64,000 nucleotides of DNA from Streptomyces atratus. GTDB lineage: Bacteria > Actinomycetota > Actinomycetes > Streptomycetales > Streptomycetaceae. The position numbers were made by a program, and so were the translations under genes. The DNA lies in NCBI RefSeq assembly GCF_900119365.1, contig NZ_FPJO01000016.1:62001-126000 (forward strand), written 5' to 3'. Shown here piece by piece: positions 24,651 through 32,922 of this stretch (positions are counted from its first letter, which is position 1; each line of letters opens with the position of its first letter). The notes below the pieces were generated by a model. That model was not told the DNA's origin, made no database searches, and was given only the letters and a program-made list of their open reading frames with translations.

Positions 24651-25130
24651 CTACCGCAGCGGCTTCGCGAAGCAGCGGCTGCTCTCGTACATGCGGTAGT
24701 GGCCGAACTTCTCGCACGGGGCGTAGCCGCTGGATTCGTACAGCGCGATCGCCTCGGGCTGCTTGTCCCCGGTCTCCAGCACCATGCGGACCCGGCCCGC
24801 CGCCCGCGCGTCGGCCTCCAGGGCGGCCAGGATGCGGCGGGCCAGTCCGTTGCCGCGGCCCTCGGGTATCACGAACATCCGCTTGAGCTCGGCGTCGCCG
24901 TCCGAGTAGCCCTCGTCGTTCCGGTCCTGGGTGCGCCAGCCGCCGGTGGCGACGGGGCGGTCCTGCGCGTCGTAGGCGAGCAGATACAGCCCGTGCGGCG
25001 GCTCGAACATCGAGGGGTCGAGCGGTGTGACATCGCCCTCGTCCCCGTACCGCTCGGCGTATTCGAGCTGCACCTGGTCGTTGAGTTCGACGGCGTCGGG
25101 GTGGTCGAAGGGCCGAGGGTGGATATTCAT
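24651..25130 (-). CDS. GNAT family N-acetyltransferase
   Basis: 159 aa. The acetyl-CoA-binding motif is MFVIPEGRGNGLARRILAAL (about residues 86-105), followed by LETGDKQPEAIALYESSGY and HYRMYESSRCFAKPL, the usual GNAT C-terminal motif. The substrate is unknown. It is convergent with the serine hydrolase and divergent from xthA, with 50 bp between the starts. Confidence 0.88.
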   Translation of the reverse strand: MNIHPRPFDHPDAVELNDQVQLEYAERYGDEGDVTPLDPSMFEPPHGLYLLAYDAQDRPVATGGWRTQDRNDEGYSDGDAELKRMFVIPEGRGNGLARRILAALEADARAAGRVRMVLETGDKQPEAIALYESSGYAPCEKFGHYRMYESSRCFAKPLR

Positions 25131-25180
25131 GCGGGAAATGGTACATGTATGCGGACACGGGGTGTCGGTATCGTGCCGGA

Positions 25181-25996
25181 ATGCTCACTGTGACCAGCGT
25201 CAATGTAAACGGGCTCCGTGCCGCCGCCAAGAAGGGCTTCGTCGAGTGGCTGGCCCGGACCGAAGCCGATGTGATCTGCCTCCAGGAAGTGCGGGCCGAG
25301 CCTCAGCAGCTGCCCGAGGAGGTGCGCGATCCGGAGGGCTGGCACACCGTGCACGCGCCGGCCGCCGCCAAGGGGCGGGCCGGGGTCTCCCTCTACTCGC
25401 GGCGTGCGCCGGAGCGCGTGCAGATCGGGTTCGGCGGCTTCGGGGACGCGGGGAGCGAGGAGTTCGACGCGAGCGGGCGGTACGTCGAGATCGACCTGCC
25501 GGGTGTCACGGTCGCGAGCCTGTATCTGCCCTCAGGTGAGGTGGGGACCGAGAAGCAGGACGAGAAGGAGCGGTTCATGGCCGCGTTCCTCCCGTATCTG
25601 AAGGGCCTGAAGAAGCGGGCCGCGGCCGAGGGCCGCGAGGTGGTGGTCTGCGGCGACTGGAACATCGCCCACCGGGAGGCCGACCTGAAGAACTGGAAGG
25701 CCAACAAGAAGAACTCCGGCTTCCTCCCCGAGGAGCGGGAGTGGCTGACCCGGGTCTTCGGTGAGGCCGAGTACGTCGATGTCGTACGGGCGCTGCACCC
25801 CGATGAGGAGGGGCCGTACTCGTGGTGGTCCTACCGCGGGCGGGCCTTCGACAATGACACCGGCTGGCGCATCGACTACCAGGTGGCGACGCCGGGGCTG
25901 GCCGGGCGCGCGGTGAAGGGCTGGGTCGAGCGGGCCGCGACGCATGCCGAGCGGTGGAGCGACCATGCACCGGTGACGGTGGTCTTCGAACAGTAG
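25181..25996 (+). CDS. xthA: exodeoxyribonuclease III / AP endonuclease
   Basis: 271 aa from ATG 25181. Exo III signature motifs in order: SVNVNGLRAAAKKGF, ICLQEVRAEP (metal Glu), VCGDWNIAHREADLKN, WRIDYQVATP and the catalytic WSDHAPVTV at the C-terminus. It cuts abasic sites and removes 3' blocks in base-excision repair. An in-frame ATG at 25145 would overlap the promoter region shared with the divergent GNAT gene and was not chosen. Confidence 0.94.
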   Translation: MLTVTSVNVNGLRAAAKKGFVEWLARTEADVICLQEVRAEPQQLPEEVRDPEGWHTVHAPAAAKGRAGVSLYSRRAPERVQIGFGGFGDAGSEEFDASGRYVEIDLPGVTVASLYLPSGEVGTEKQDEKERFMAAFLPYLKGLKKRAAAEGREVVVCGDWNIAHREADLKNWKANKKNSGFLPEEREWLTRVFGEAEYVDVVRALHPDEEGPYSWWSYRGRAFDNDTGWRIDYQVATPGLAGRAVKGWVERAATHAERWSDHAPVTVVFEQ

Positions 25997-26093
25997 AGCG
26001 TGCGAACGGGGGGAGTGGGGGGCGGCCGGGGCCGGGCAGGATCCCGGCGTGCGATCGAGAGTGCCGGCCCGGTGGCCGTCGTGCGACCGCCCG

Positions 26094-26777
26094 TCAGGAG
26101 GCGGGGCTGCGCGGCGGGCCGTCGGTGTTCTCGCGGCGCAGGCGGCGGTCCAGGGCCATGGAGAGCTCGGCGTCCACCACCGCGCGGGCCAGCGGCCGGA
26201 GTTGGGGCGGGTCGGTCTCGTCGCTGTGGCTCTCCAGGACGCCCGCGAAGATTTCGGCGAGCGCGTCGGCGTGCTCGCGGACGCGGCGGCCGGTCTCCAG
26301 CACGGTCGCGAGCGGCACCCCTTCCTTCACCAGCTGGGACGAGACCTCCAGCAGGCGGCGGCTGATGTGGACGATCTCGTCGCCGTCGGTGGCGAGATAG
26401 CCCAGGTCGAGGGCGGCGGCCAGATTCTCCGCGCTGGTCTCGCCCTCGAAGTAGTCCGCGAGCTGCTCGGGCGTGAGGCGGACCGGGGTCTCCTCGGTCG
26501 GCTCGCCCAGCCCCAGCACCTCGGCGACGTCGCGGCCGCTCTCGAAGGTGCGGGCGAGATCGGCGATGCCGGTGAGGGTGTGCCCGCGCTCCAGCAGGCC
26601 GGTGATGGTGCGCAGCCGGGCCAGATGGTGGTCGTCGTACCAGGCGATGCGCCCCTCGCGGCGGGGCGGCGAGATCAGTCCGCGCTCCCGGTAGAAACGC
26701 ACGGTCCGCACGGGGATGCCGGCCTCCTTGGCCAGCTCCTCCATGCGGTATTCGCGGTGCTCGCGTCCGTCAGCCAC
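26094..26777 (-). CDS. MerR-family transcriptional regulator
   Basis: 227 aa. The N-terminal winged helix EYRMEELAKEAGIPVRTVRF, then YRERGLISPPRREGRIAWYD, matches MerR, followed by the dimerisation helix. The C-terminal ~130 residues form an effector domain without a conserved Cys metal site, so this is a multidrug- or metabolite-type MerR. It is divergent from the Baeyer-Villiger monooxygenase operon across a 219-bp region containing two palindromes, and it is the obvious candidate regulator of that operon. Confidence 0.88.
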   Translation of the reverse strand: MADGREHREYRMEELAKEAGIPVRTVRFYRERGLISPPRREGRIAWYDDHHLARLRTITGLLERGHTLTGIADLARTFESGRDVAEVLGLGEPTEETPVRLTPEQLADYFEGETSAENLAAALDLGYLATDGDEIVHISRRLLEVSSQLVKEGVPLATVLETGRRVREHADALAEIFAGVLESHSDETDPPQLRPLARAVVDAELSMALDRRLRRENTDGPPRSPAS

Positions 26778-26878
26778 CCCCGCACCCTACCGGCCTCCCC
26801 CGTGGCGGGGAGCGGGCTCCCGACGCCCTGCGACGCCGCCCGCCGTCCGCTCTCCGTCGCGGGGGAGGCCGCATGTTG

Positions 26879-26889
26879 TACCGCCGGTA
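26879..26889. promoter_or_regulatory. short palindrome TACCGCCGGTA
   Basis: 11-bp inverted repeat in the MerR/monooxygenase intergenic region; it could be part of a promoter or operator. Weak on its own. Confidence 0.3.
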
Positions 26890-26945
26890 ACTTTCCCTCG
26901 CCGTACCCCTACCCATCGGTACGGAGCTGTTCTAGTCTCCCAACA

Positions 26946-26965
26946 ATGCCAGTGATTGCTGGCAT
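26946..26965. promoter_or_regulatory. operator-like palindrome before monooxygenase operon
   Basis: ATGCCAG-TGATTG-CTGGCAT is a perfect 7-bp inverted repeat with a 6-bp spacer. It sits 31 bp upstream of the monooxygenase start, where a repressor would act. Confidence 0.5.
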
Positions 26966-26996
26966 AGTCGTGTGACGTATCGCGGGAGGCGGCAGC

Positions 26997-28520
26997 ATGG
27001 CCCAGCACGAGCACGTACGAGTGGCGGTGATCGGATCCGGATTCGGGGGCCTCGGCGCCGCCGTCCGGCTGCGCCGCGAAGGCATCACGGACTTCGTCGT
27101 CCTGGAGCGGGCCGACTCCGTCGGAGGCACCTGGCGCGACAACAGCTATCCCGGCTGCGCCTGCGACGTACCGTCCCACCTCTACTCGTTCTCCTTCGCG
27201 CCCAACCCCGAGTGGCCGCGCACCTTCTCCGGGCAGGAGCACATCCGCGCCTACCTGGAGCATGTCGCGGACACCTTCGGACTGCGCCCGCACCTTCGGC
27301 TGGGCCATGAAGTGACGTTGATGCGCTGGGACCGCGAGGAGCTCCGCTGGGCCATCGAGACGGCCGACGGGGCTTCCTTCACCGCCGACTTCGTCGTCTC
27401 CGCGACCGGTCCGCTCTCCGACCCGAAGACGCCGGACATCCCCGGTCTCGCCGACTTCCCCGGCAAGGTCTTCCACTCGGCCCGCTGGGACCACGACGCC
27501 GATCTGACCGGTAAGCGCGTCGCCGTGATCGGCACCGGCGCCTCCGCCATCCAGATCGTGCCCGCGATCCAGCCGAAGGTCGCCGGCCTGGCGCTCTTCC
27601 AGCGCACCCCGCCCTGGGTCATGCCGCGCATGGACCGGAAGATCAGCGGCGCCGAGCGCCGGCTGCACCGCGCCCTGCCCGTCACCGGCGCCGCGCGCCG
27701 CGGACTGCTCTGGGGCATACGGGAGTTGCAGGTCAGCGCCTTCACCAAGCACCCGGGCGAGCTCGGTCTGGTCGAGAGGATAGCCAAGGCCAACATGGCG
27801 AAGGCCATCAAGGACCCCGCGCTGCGGGCCAAGCTGACCCCCTCGTACCGCATCGGCTGCAAGCGCATCCTGCTCTCCAGCACCTACTATCCGGCGCTCG
27901 CCGAGCCCAATGTGGACGTGATCACCTCCGGCCTGGCCGAGGTGCGCGGCTCCACGCTCGTCGCCTCCGACGGTACGGAGACCGAGGTCGACGCGATCAT
28001 CTTCGGCACCGGCTTCCATGTCACCGACATGCCGATCGCCGAGCGCGTGGTGGGTGCGGAGGGCATCACGCTCGCCGAGTCCTGGAAGGACGGCATGCAG
28101 GCGCTGCGCGGTGCCAGCGCCGCCGGCTTCCCCAACTTCATGACGGTCATCGGCCCCAACACCGGGCTCGGGAACTCCTCGATGGTCCTGATGATCGAGT
28201 CCCAGCTGAACTACATGGCCGACTACCTGCGCCAGCTGAACGTGCTGGGCGGACGCGTCGCACTCGACGCGCGCACCTCGGCGGTCGGCGCCTGGGACCG
28301 CCGCATCCAGGCACGGATGAAGCGCACCGTGTGGAACACCGGCGGCTGCAACAGCTGGTACCTGGACGCCAACGGGCGCAACACCACCGTCTGGCCGGGC
28401 ACCACCGCCGAGTTCCGCAAGGTCACGCGGTCGGTCGACCTCTCGGAGTACGAGGTCGTACGGATCCCGAAGCGGGCCGCCGCCCCGGCGAAGGCCGTCG
28501 CCGAGGAGGTCGTGGGATGA
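26997..28520 (+). CDS. flavin-containing Baeyer-Villiger-type monooxygenase
   Basis: 507 aa from ATG 26997 (GGGAGG upstream). FAD-binding GxGxxG as VAVIGSGFGGLGAAV, the flavin-monooxygenase fingerprint FPGKVFHSARWDHD (FxGxxxHxxxW), and the NADPH Rossmann motif VAVIGTGASAIQIVP. It inserts oxygen next to a ketone (giving an ester) or oxidises a related substrate. It heads a three-gene unit with a hydrolase and an SDR, coupled by 4-bp overlaps; the same trio occurs in the mycobacterial mymA region. The logic ketone/alcohol, ester, then hydrolysis is inferred. Confidence 0.92.
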   Translation: MAQHEHVRVAVIGSGFGGLGAAVRLRREGITDFVVLERADSVGGTWRDNSYPGCACDVPSHLYSFSFAPNPEWPRTFSGQEHIRAYLEHVADTFGLRPHLRLGHEVTLMRWDREELRWAIETADGASFTADFVVSATGPLSDPKTPDIPGLADFPGKVFHSARWDHDADLTGKRVAVIGTGASAIQIVPAIQPKVAGLALFQRTPPWVMPRMDRKISGAERRLHRALPVTGAARRGLLWGIRELQVSAFTKHPGELGLVERIAKANMAKAIKDPALRAKLTPSYRIGCKRILLSSTYYPALAEPNVDVITSGLAEVRGSTLVASDGTETEVDAIIFGTGFHVTDMPIAERVVGAEGITLAESWKDGMQALRGASAAGFPNFMTVIGPNTGLGNSSMVLMIESQLNYMADYLRQLNVLGGRVALDARTSAVGAWDRRIQARMKRTVWNTGGCNSWYLDANGRNTTVWPGTTAEFRKVTRSVDLSEYEVVRIPKRAAAPAKAVAEEVVG

Positions 28521-29476
28521 GCCGGCTGCTGCGGCGCGACGGCGCCCTGCCGGTCCCCGCGCGCGAGCTGATCGCGCGCTCCGCCGACGGCGCCCGGATC
28601 CATGTCGAGGTGCACGGGCGGGACGATGCCCCCGCGGTGGTCCTCTCGCACGGCTGGACGTGCAGCACCCACTTCTGGGCCGCGCAGGTCCGGGACCTCG
28701 CGGTGGACCACCGGGTCGTCGTCTACGACCAGCGGGGCCACGGCCGTTCGCCCGCCGTGGGCCGCGGGGGATACAGCACCGAGGCCCTCGCCGACGACCT
28801 CGAAGCGGTGCTGGCCGCCACCCTCGCACCGGGGGAGAAGGCCGTGGTCGCCGGGCACTCCATGGGCGGCATGACGATCATGGCCGCCTCGCGGCGGGCC
28901 GGGCTGCGCGAGCACGCGGCGGCCGTACTGCTGTGCAGCACCGGCAGTTCGCGGCTGGCCGCCGAGTCGCTGGTGGTGCCGGGGCCGGCCGGGGCCGTCC
29001 GGACCGGGATGACCCGCGCGATCCTCCGTGCGAAGGCCCCGCTCGGACCGGTCACACCGGTTTCCCGGCGGATACTCAAGTACGCGACGATGGGAGCGGG
29101 CTCCGCCCCCGACCGGGTGGACGCCTGCGCCCGGATCGTGCACGCCTGCCCGCGCGGCGCCCGGGCACCCTGGGGGCATGTCCTCGCGGAGCTCGATCTC
29201 GGCGCGGGCGTACGGGAGTTGAGGGTGCCCACGGCGGTGATCGCGGGTACGGAGGACCGGATGACGCCGCCCGTGCACGCTCGCGCCCTCGCGGCGGCGC
29301 TGCCCGACTGCCTGGGGCTCACCGAGCTGACGGGCATGGGCCACATGACGCCGGTGGAGGCACCGGAGGCGGTCACGGCGAAGATCCGGGAGCTCGTCAC
29401 CGGGTACCTCCCGGCGGGCGACACGGGCGCGGACGCAGGCACGGACGGTACGGCCGAGAAGGAGGAGGTCGCATGA
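28517..29476 (+). CDS. alpha/beta hydrolase
   Basis: 319 aa. The start overlaps the monooxygenase stop (ATGA). The oxyanion region is VVLSHGWTCSTHFWA, the nucleophile elbow GHSMGGMT, the acid is in VIAGTEDRMTP, and the His is in TGMGHMTPVEAPEAV. Its position after a Baeyer-Villiger enzyme suggests that it hydrolyses the ester product. The C-terminal tail is acidic (GADAGTDGTAEKEEVA). Confidence 0.9.
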   Translation: MSRLLRRDGALPVPARELIARSADGARIHVEVHGRDDAPAVVLSHGWTCSTHFWAAQVRDLAVDHRVVVYDQRGHGRSPAVGRGGYSTEALADDLEAVLAATLAPGEKAVVAGHSMGGMTIMAASRRAGLREHAAAVLLCSTGSSRLAAESLVVPGPAGAVRTGMTRAILRAKAPLGPVTPVSRRILKYATMGAGSAPDRVDACARIVHACPRGARAPWGHVLAELDLGAGVRELRVPTAVIAGTEDRMTPPVHARALAAALPDCLGLTELTGMGHMTPVEAPEAVTAKIRELVTGYLPAGDTGADAGTDGTAEKEEVA

Positions 29477-30366
29477 GCGACAGGCGGAGTCTCGAAGGAC
29501 AGGTCGTCGTCGTCACGGGCGCGGCACGTGGCGTGGGCGAACTGCTGGCCCGCAAGCTCTCGGCGCGCGGCGCGACGCTCGCGCTGGTCGGCCTGGAGCC
29601 GGACGAACTGAAGAAGGTCTCCGAGCGGCTGCACTCGGAGAGCGACCACTGGTTCGCGGACGTCACCGACCACGAGGCGATGGTGCGGGTCGCCCAGGAG
29701 GTCAAGGAGCGGTTCGGGAAGATCGACATCGTCGTCGCCAACGCCGGGGTCGCCTCCGGCGGGCCGTTCGTCGACTCGGACCCCGAGGCGTGGCGGCGGG
29801 TCATCGAGGTCAATCTGATCGGCGGCGCGGTCACCGGGCGGGCCTTCCTGCCGGTGCTCATGGAAAGCCGCGGCTACTTCCTCCAGATCGCCTCGCTCGC
29901 GGCGATGACACCGGCGCCGATGATGACCGCGTACTGCGCGTCCAAGTCGGGCGTGGAGGCCTTCGCGCACAGCCTGCGGGCCGAGGTCGCCCACCGGGGT
30001 GTGAAGGTCGGGGTCGGCTATCTGTCCTGGACCGACACGGACATGGTGCGCGGCGCCGACCAGGACGACGTGATGCGGGAGCTGCGCCGGCGGCTGCCCT
30101 GGCCGGCGAACCGCACCTATCCGCTGGGTCCCGCCGTCGACCGGATCGTGGCGGGCATCGAGCGCCGGTCCCCGCATGTGTACGCGCAGTGGTGGCTGCG
30201 CGGGATGCAGCCTGTGCGCGGCTGCCTGCCCTCGCTGATAGGGGTCGTCGGACAGCGGGAGGTCCGCAGGTTCGGGTCGCGACTGGACGGCGTGAGCAAG
30301 GGTCTCGTCGGCGCCGGGGGCGCCGCCGATCAGGCGGCGAGGGCGGTGACTACGCAGCGTAAGTGA
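29473..30366 (+). CDS. short-chain dehydrogenase/reductase
   Basis: 297 aa, ATG overlapping the hydrolase stop, with AGGAGG upstream. NAD(P)-binding VVVTGAARGVGELLA, NAG motif IVVANAGVASG, and active-site YCASK (about residues 159-163). A C-terminal extension of ~70 residues beyond the usual SDR core contains a conserved-looking hydrophobic segment (RGCLPSLIGVVG). Third gene of the monooxygenase operon; it probably oxidises an alcohol to the ketone substrate or works on the product. Confidence 0.9.
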   Translation: MSDRRSLEGQVVVVTGAARGVGELLARKLSARGATLALVGLEPDELKKVSERLHSESDHWFADVTDHEAMVRVAQEVKERFGKIDIVVANAGVASGGPFVDSDPEAWRRVIEVNLIGGAVTGRAFLPVLMESRGYFLQIASLAAMTPAPMMTAYCASKSGVEAFAHSLRAEVAHRGVKVGVGYLSWTDTDMVRGADQDDVMRELRRRLPWPANRTYPLGPAVDRIVAGIERRSPHVYAQWWLRGMQPVRGCLPSLIGVVGQREVRRFGSRLDGVSKGLVGAGGAADQAARAVTTQRK

Positions 30367-30450
30367 TCGACATGCGGTGGGTGCCGGGGCCTGCGACGCT
30401 GATCGAGGTCCTCACGGACCGCCCCCAAGCACCCACTAGGAGTGAACAGC

Positions 30451-30693
30451 ATGGGTATCGCAGACCAGTTCAAGGACAAGGCGCAGGAGCTCGCCGACCA
30501 GGCGAAGAAGAAGGCCGGCGAGGGCCGCAGCCAAGGCCAGGAGCGGACGCGCACCGAGGGCCAGGAGCGGACGCGCACCGAGGGCCGGGAGCGGACGCAG
30601 AACGAGTCCGAGCGGGCCTCGAAGACGTCGCAGCAGGGCCGTGACAAGGCCCGGGGCACCGCGGACGAGCTCCGCGAGCGCCGCGAGCGCTGA
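30451..30693 (+). CDS. small hydrophilic repeat protein
   Basis: 80 aa from ATG 30451, AGGAG eight bases upstream. It starts MGIADQFKDKAQELADQAKK and consists almost wholly of Lys, Glu, Gln, Arg, Asp, Ala. A 24-bp DNA repeat gives GQERTRTE / GQERTRTE / GRERTQNE. There is no hydrophobic core, so it is likely disordered or a long helix, like CsbD-type or LEA-like stress proteins. Function unknown. A perfect terminator hairpin follows 35 bp after the stop. Confidence 0.75.
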   Translation: MGIADQFKDKAQELADQAKKKAGEGRSQGQERTRTEGQERTRTEGRERTQNESERASKTSQQGRDKARGTADELRERRER

Positions 30694-30727
30694 CGGGCCG
30701 ATCGCGACACTGCGCGTTGCCTGTGAG

Positions 30728-30760
30728 GGGGCGCGCCCGGATCTCCGGGCGCGCCCCTTT
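30728..30760. terminator. terminator between convergent genes
   Basis: GGGGCGCGCCCGG and CCGGGCGCGCCCC pair perfectly (13 bp plus an A-T) followed by TTT. It lies between the repeat-protein gene and the convergent dehydratase gene. Confidence 0.85.
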
Positions 30761-30810
30761 CGCACGGCGCGGGCCGAGGCTCTCTGCGGTCCCGGTCCCG
30801 GTTCCTGGCC

Positions 30811-31803
30811 TCAGTCCTCGGCCGCCGGGTGCGCCAGGTCGCCCGGGTCGGTGTTCGCCCCGCACAGCACGACGGCGATCCGCTCGCCGTCGCGAGGCCG
30901 GTAGCCGCCGTCCGGCGCCGTGAGCGCGGCGAGCGCGGTGGAGGCGGCGTGTTCGACGGCGATGCGGCGGTGGTCCCACAGCGCCTGGCGGGCGCGGACG
31001 ATCTCGTCGTCCGGCACCAGGACGGAGTGGACGTCGTTCTCGCGGGCGGCGCGCAGGGCCAGGGCGGTGGCCCGCCGGGCGCCGAGGGCGTCGATGGCGA
31101 CCGAGTCGACGGGGACATCGACAGGGCGGCCGGCCTCGATGGCGGCGTTCAGCGCCCGGCAGTTCTCCGGCTCGACGGCGACCGTGCGGATTCCGTGGTG
31201 CCGGGCGGCGGTGGCGACGCCGGCGAACAGGCCGCCGCCGCCGACCGAGACCACCACGGTGTCCAGGCCGGGGATCTGTGCGTGGATCTCCTCCATCAGG
31301 GTGCCGGCCCCGGCGGCGATCAGCGGGTGGTCGTAGGCGTGCGCGGCGAGCGCGCCGGACGAGGCGGCGAATTCCTCGCACGCTTCGAGGGCCTCGGCGT
31401 ACTCCGCGCCGACCAGCCGCACGTCCGCCCCGTAGCCGCGCAGCTTGGCGACCTTCACCGCCGGGGCGACGCTCGGCAGGAACACCGTGGCCCGTACGCC
31501 CTGCTGCTGGGCGGCCCACGCGCAGGCCAGCCCGGCGTTGCCGCCGGAGGCGATGGTCACCCCCGCGTCCGGCAGGGTGCCCGCCTCGCGGTGGGCCTGG
31601 ATGAAGTTCTGCGCGCCACGCGCCTTGAAGGAGCCGGTGTGCTGCATGTACTCCAGCGCGAACCAGAGCTCGTAGGGCTGCTCGGGCCGCTCGTCGGGTG
31701 CGACGGTGACCGGGCGGATGTGCCCGGCGGTCCGGTCGGTGGCGGCCTTGATGTCGTCGTACCCGAGGTCGTTGCCGAACAGGTCCGTGTCCCGGTCGCC
31801 CAT
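30811..31803 (-). CDS. threonine/serine dehydratase-like PLP enzyme
   Basis: 330 aa. The PLP lysine is in MQHTGSFKARGAQNF, the phosphate/cofactor loops are ASGGNAGLACAWAA and VSVGGGGLFAG, and VVLCGANTDP is the C-terminal loop. Fold type II. There is no ACT domain, so it resembles catabolic threonine dehydratase or serine racemase-type enzymes rather than biosynthetic IlvA. It deaminates Thr/Ser to 2-oxoacids; exact specificity is not evident. Confidence 0.88.
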   Translation of the reverse strand: MGDRDTDLFGNDLGYDDIKAATDRTAGHIRPVTVAPDERPEQPYELWFALEYMQHTGSFKARGAQNFIQAHREAGTLPDAGVTIASGGNAGLACAWAAQQQGVRATVFLPSVAPAVKVAKLRGYGADVRLVGAEYAEALEACEEFAASSGALAAHAYDHPLIAAGAGTLMEEIHAQIPGLDTVVVSVGGGGLFAGVATAARHHGIRTVAVEPENCRALNAAIEAGRPVDVPVDSVAIDALGARRATALALRAARENDVHSVLVPDDEIVRARQALWDHRRIAVEHAASTALAALTAPDGGYRPRDGERIAVVLCGANTDPGDLAHPAAED

Positions 31804-32110
31804 GTCTTCTCACTTCCGTGGTCGCTGAATCAGCCAGCTTATGCAGTGGCCGGTTCGGTAGCGGGTCCGGCTCTGCCCGATGCCGCTCGCGTCCCACCGT
31901 CCCACCGTCCCTGCACCGGCTGGGCTGTTGCGTCTTCGGCCTTGCCGTCGGTGCCCTGCCCGCCGCCGAGGCCGGCTCGGTCCTGGACGCCCTGTGCGAC
32001 AACCTGCGCTCCATCGAGGACTTCACCGATGTCCACGCCGCCGCCGACCTCTTCCGCGTGATCTGATCCGGGCGCCGCAGACGGCCCTGCCGCCGTAGAC
32101 CTCGTCCGCC

Positions 32111-32275
32111 TCAGTTCTCAGAAGAGCCCTTCTCGGGCACACCAATTGGCAAAGCCGTGTCCGGGACGAACTGGCGCCAGTGGCACTGCCGCGGCCCTAC
32201 GAGCAGGCCATCCTGAAGCTCTACCGCAACGAAGCGATCACTGCCGACCGAGCCCTGGGGCTGCTTCGCGGCAAT
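32111..32275 (+). pseudogene. gene remnant, unrecognised family
   Basis: One frame reads SVLRRALLGHTNWQSRVRDE then LAPVALPRPYEQAILKLYRN and EAITADRALGLLRGN, with protein-like composition and amphipathic helices, but it has no start codon with a ribosome site and loses sense just after. The ending resembles the C-terminal helices of ImmA/IrrE-associated or antitoxin-like proteins, but the resemblance is too weak to name it. Confidence 0.3.
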
Positions 32276-32653
32276 TGTGGGGTCTCCGCAGGGTCCCCAC
32301 GCGGTCTTCATCGTGGTCGCCGCGATGATGTCCGCCGAGCCGGAACCCGAGTTCCAGGTGTCGGGAGCCGAAACCCGGGAGCCGAGAGCCGGGTTTCGCG
32401 CTTCGAGCGTCGGGGAGGGCTTGTTCACTCTTTTGTGGGTACGCGGAGAGGTCCGGGGCCGGGTCTTGAGCTTCGGGCTTCGGGGGCCGGGACGCGGGTT
32501 TCGGGATTCGAGCGATGTCGTACAACCGGTGGGTAAAAGAAGGGGGTTGGGGAAACCTCCCCACCCTCCCCGCCCCGTCACGGCCAGCAAGTATGACTAA
32601 TCGTGGCCGACTTGCGGCGCGGAGTCGCGGCTGCTTACGGTGCCAAACGTAGC

Positions 32654-32688
32654 GACCCCGACGCAGTGTTAGCGCACTGGCCGGGGTC
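32654..32688. other. two-step stem-loop
   Basis: GACCCCG/CGGGGTC (7 bp) encloses CAGTG/CACTG (5 bp) with loop TTAGCG. It could be the terminator of the mannosyltransferase transcript, 235 bp after its stop, or a relic of a mobile element. Confidence 0.35.
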
Positions 32689-32922
32689 TGACCCCAAGAT
32701 CGAAGTAGGCGATCCCGTGGCTGTTTCAAACCTTAGCCCTGCCCTGCGAACGTCCGCATCCTCGCGCGCCCACCCGAAGGCCAGGCCCGGCTACGGAAAG
32801 CGATCCGTGCCGGAGCAACATGCGCCCCGCGAGAGCGATTTCGCAATGCTGCCCGAGCGTCCGCGACGGCCTGTGCAAGCCCTGCCGCCGACCCGACCCG
32901 GCCTGACCCGCCCGGCCCGGCG

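Larger units (their letters stand above)
31804..32922. other. 1.1-kb region without an intact gene
   Basis: No ORF shows convincing coding character across this stretch. Short protein-like fragments occur (plus strand, ending LDALCDNLRSIEDFTDVHAA near 32049; plus strand 32111-32275, see separate entry). There is also a tract of repeated GGGTTTCGxGxTTCGAGCG-like words (32340-32520) and a structured hairpin (32654-32688). The region looks like decayed accessory DNA. Confidence 0.5.
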
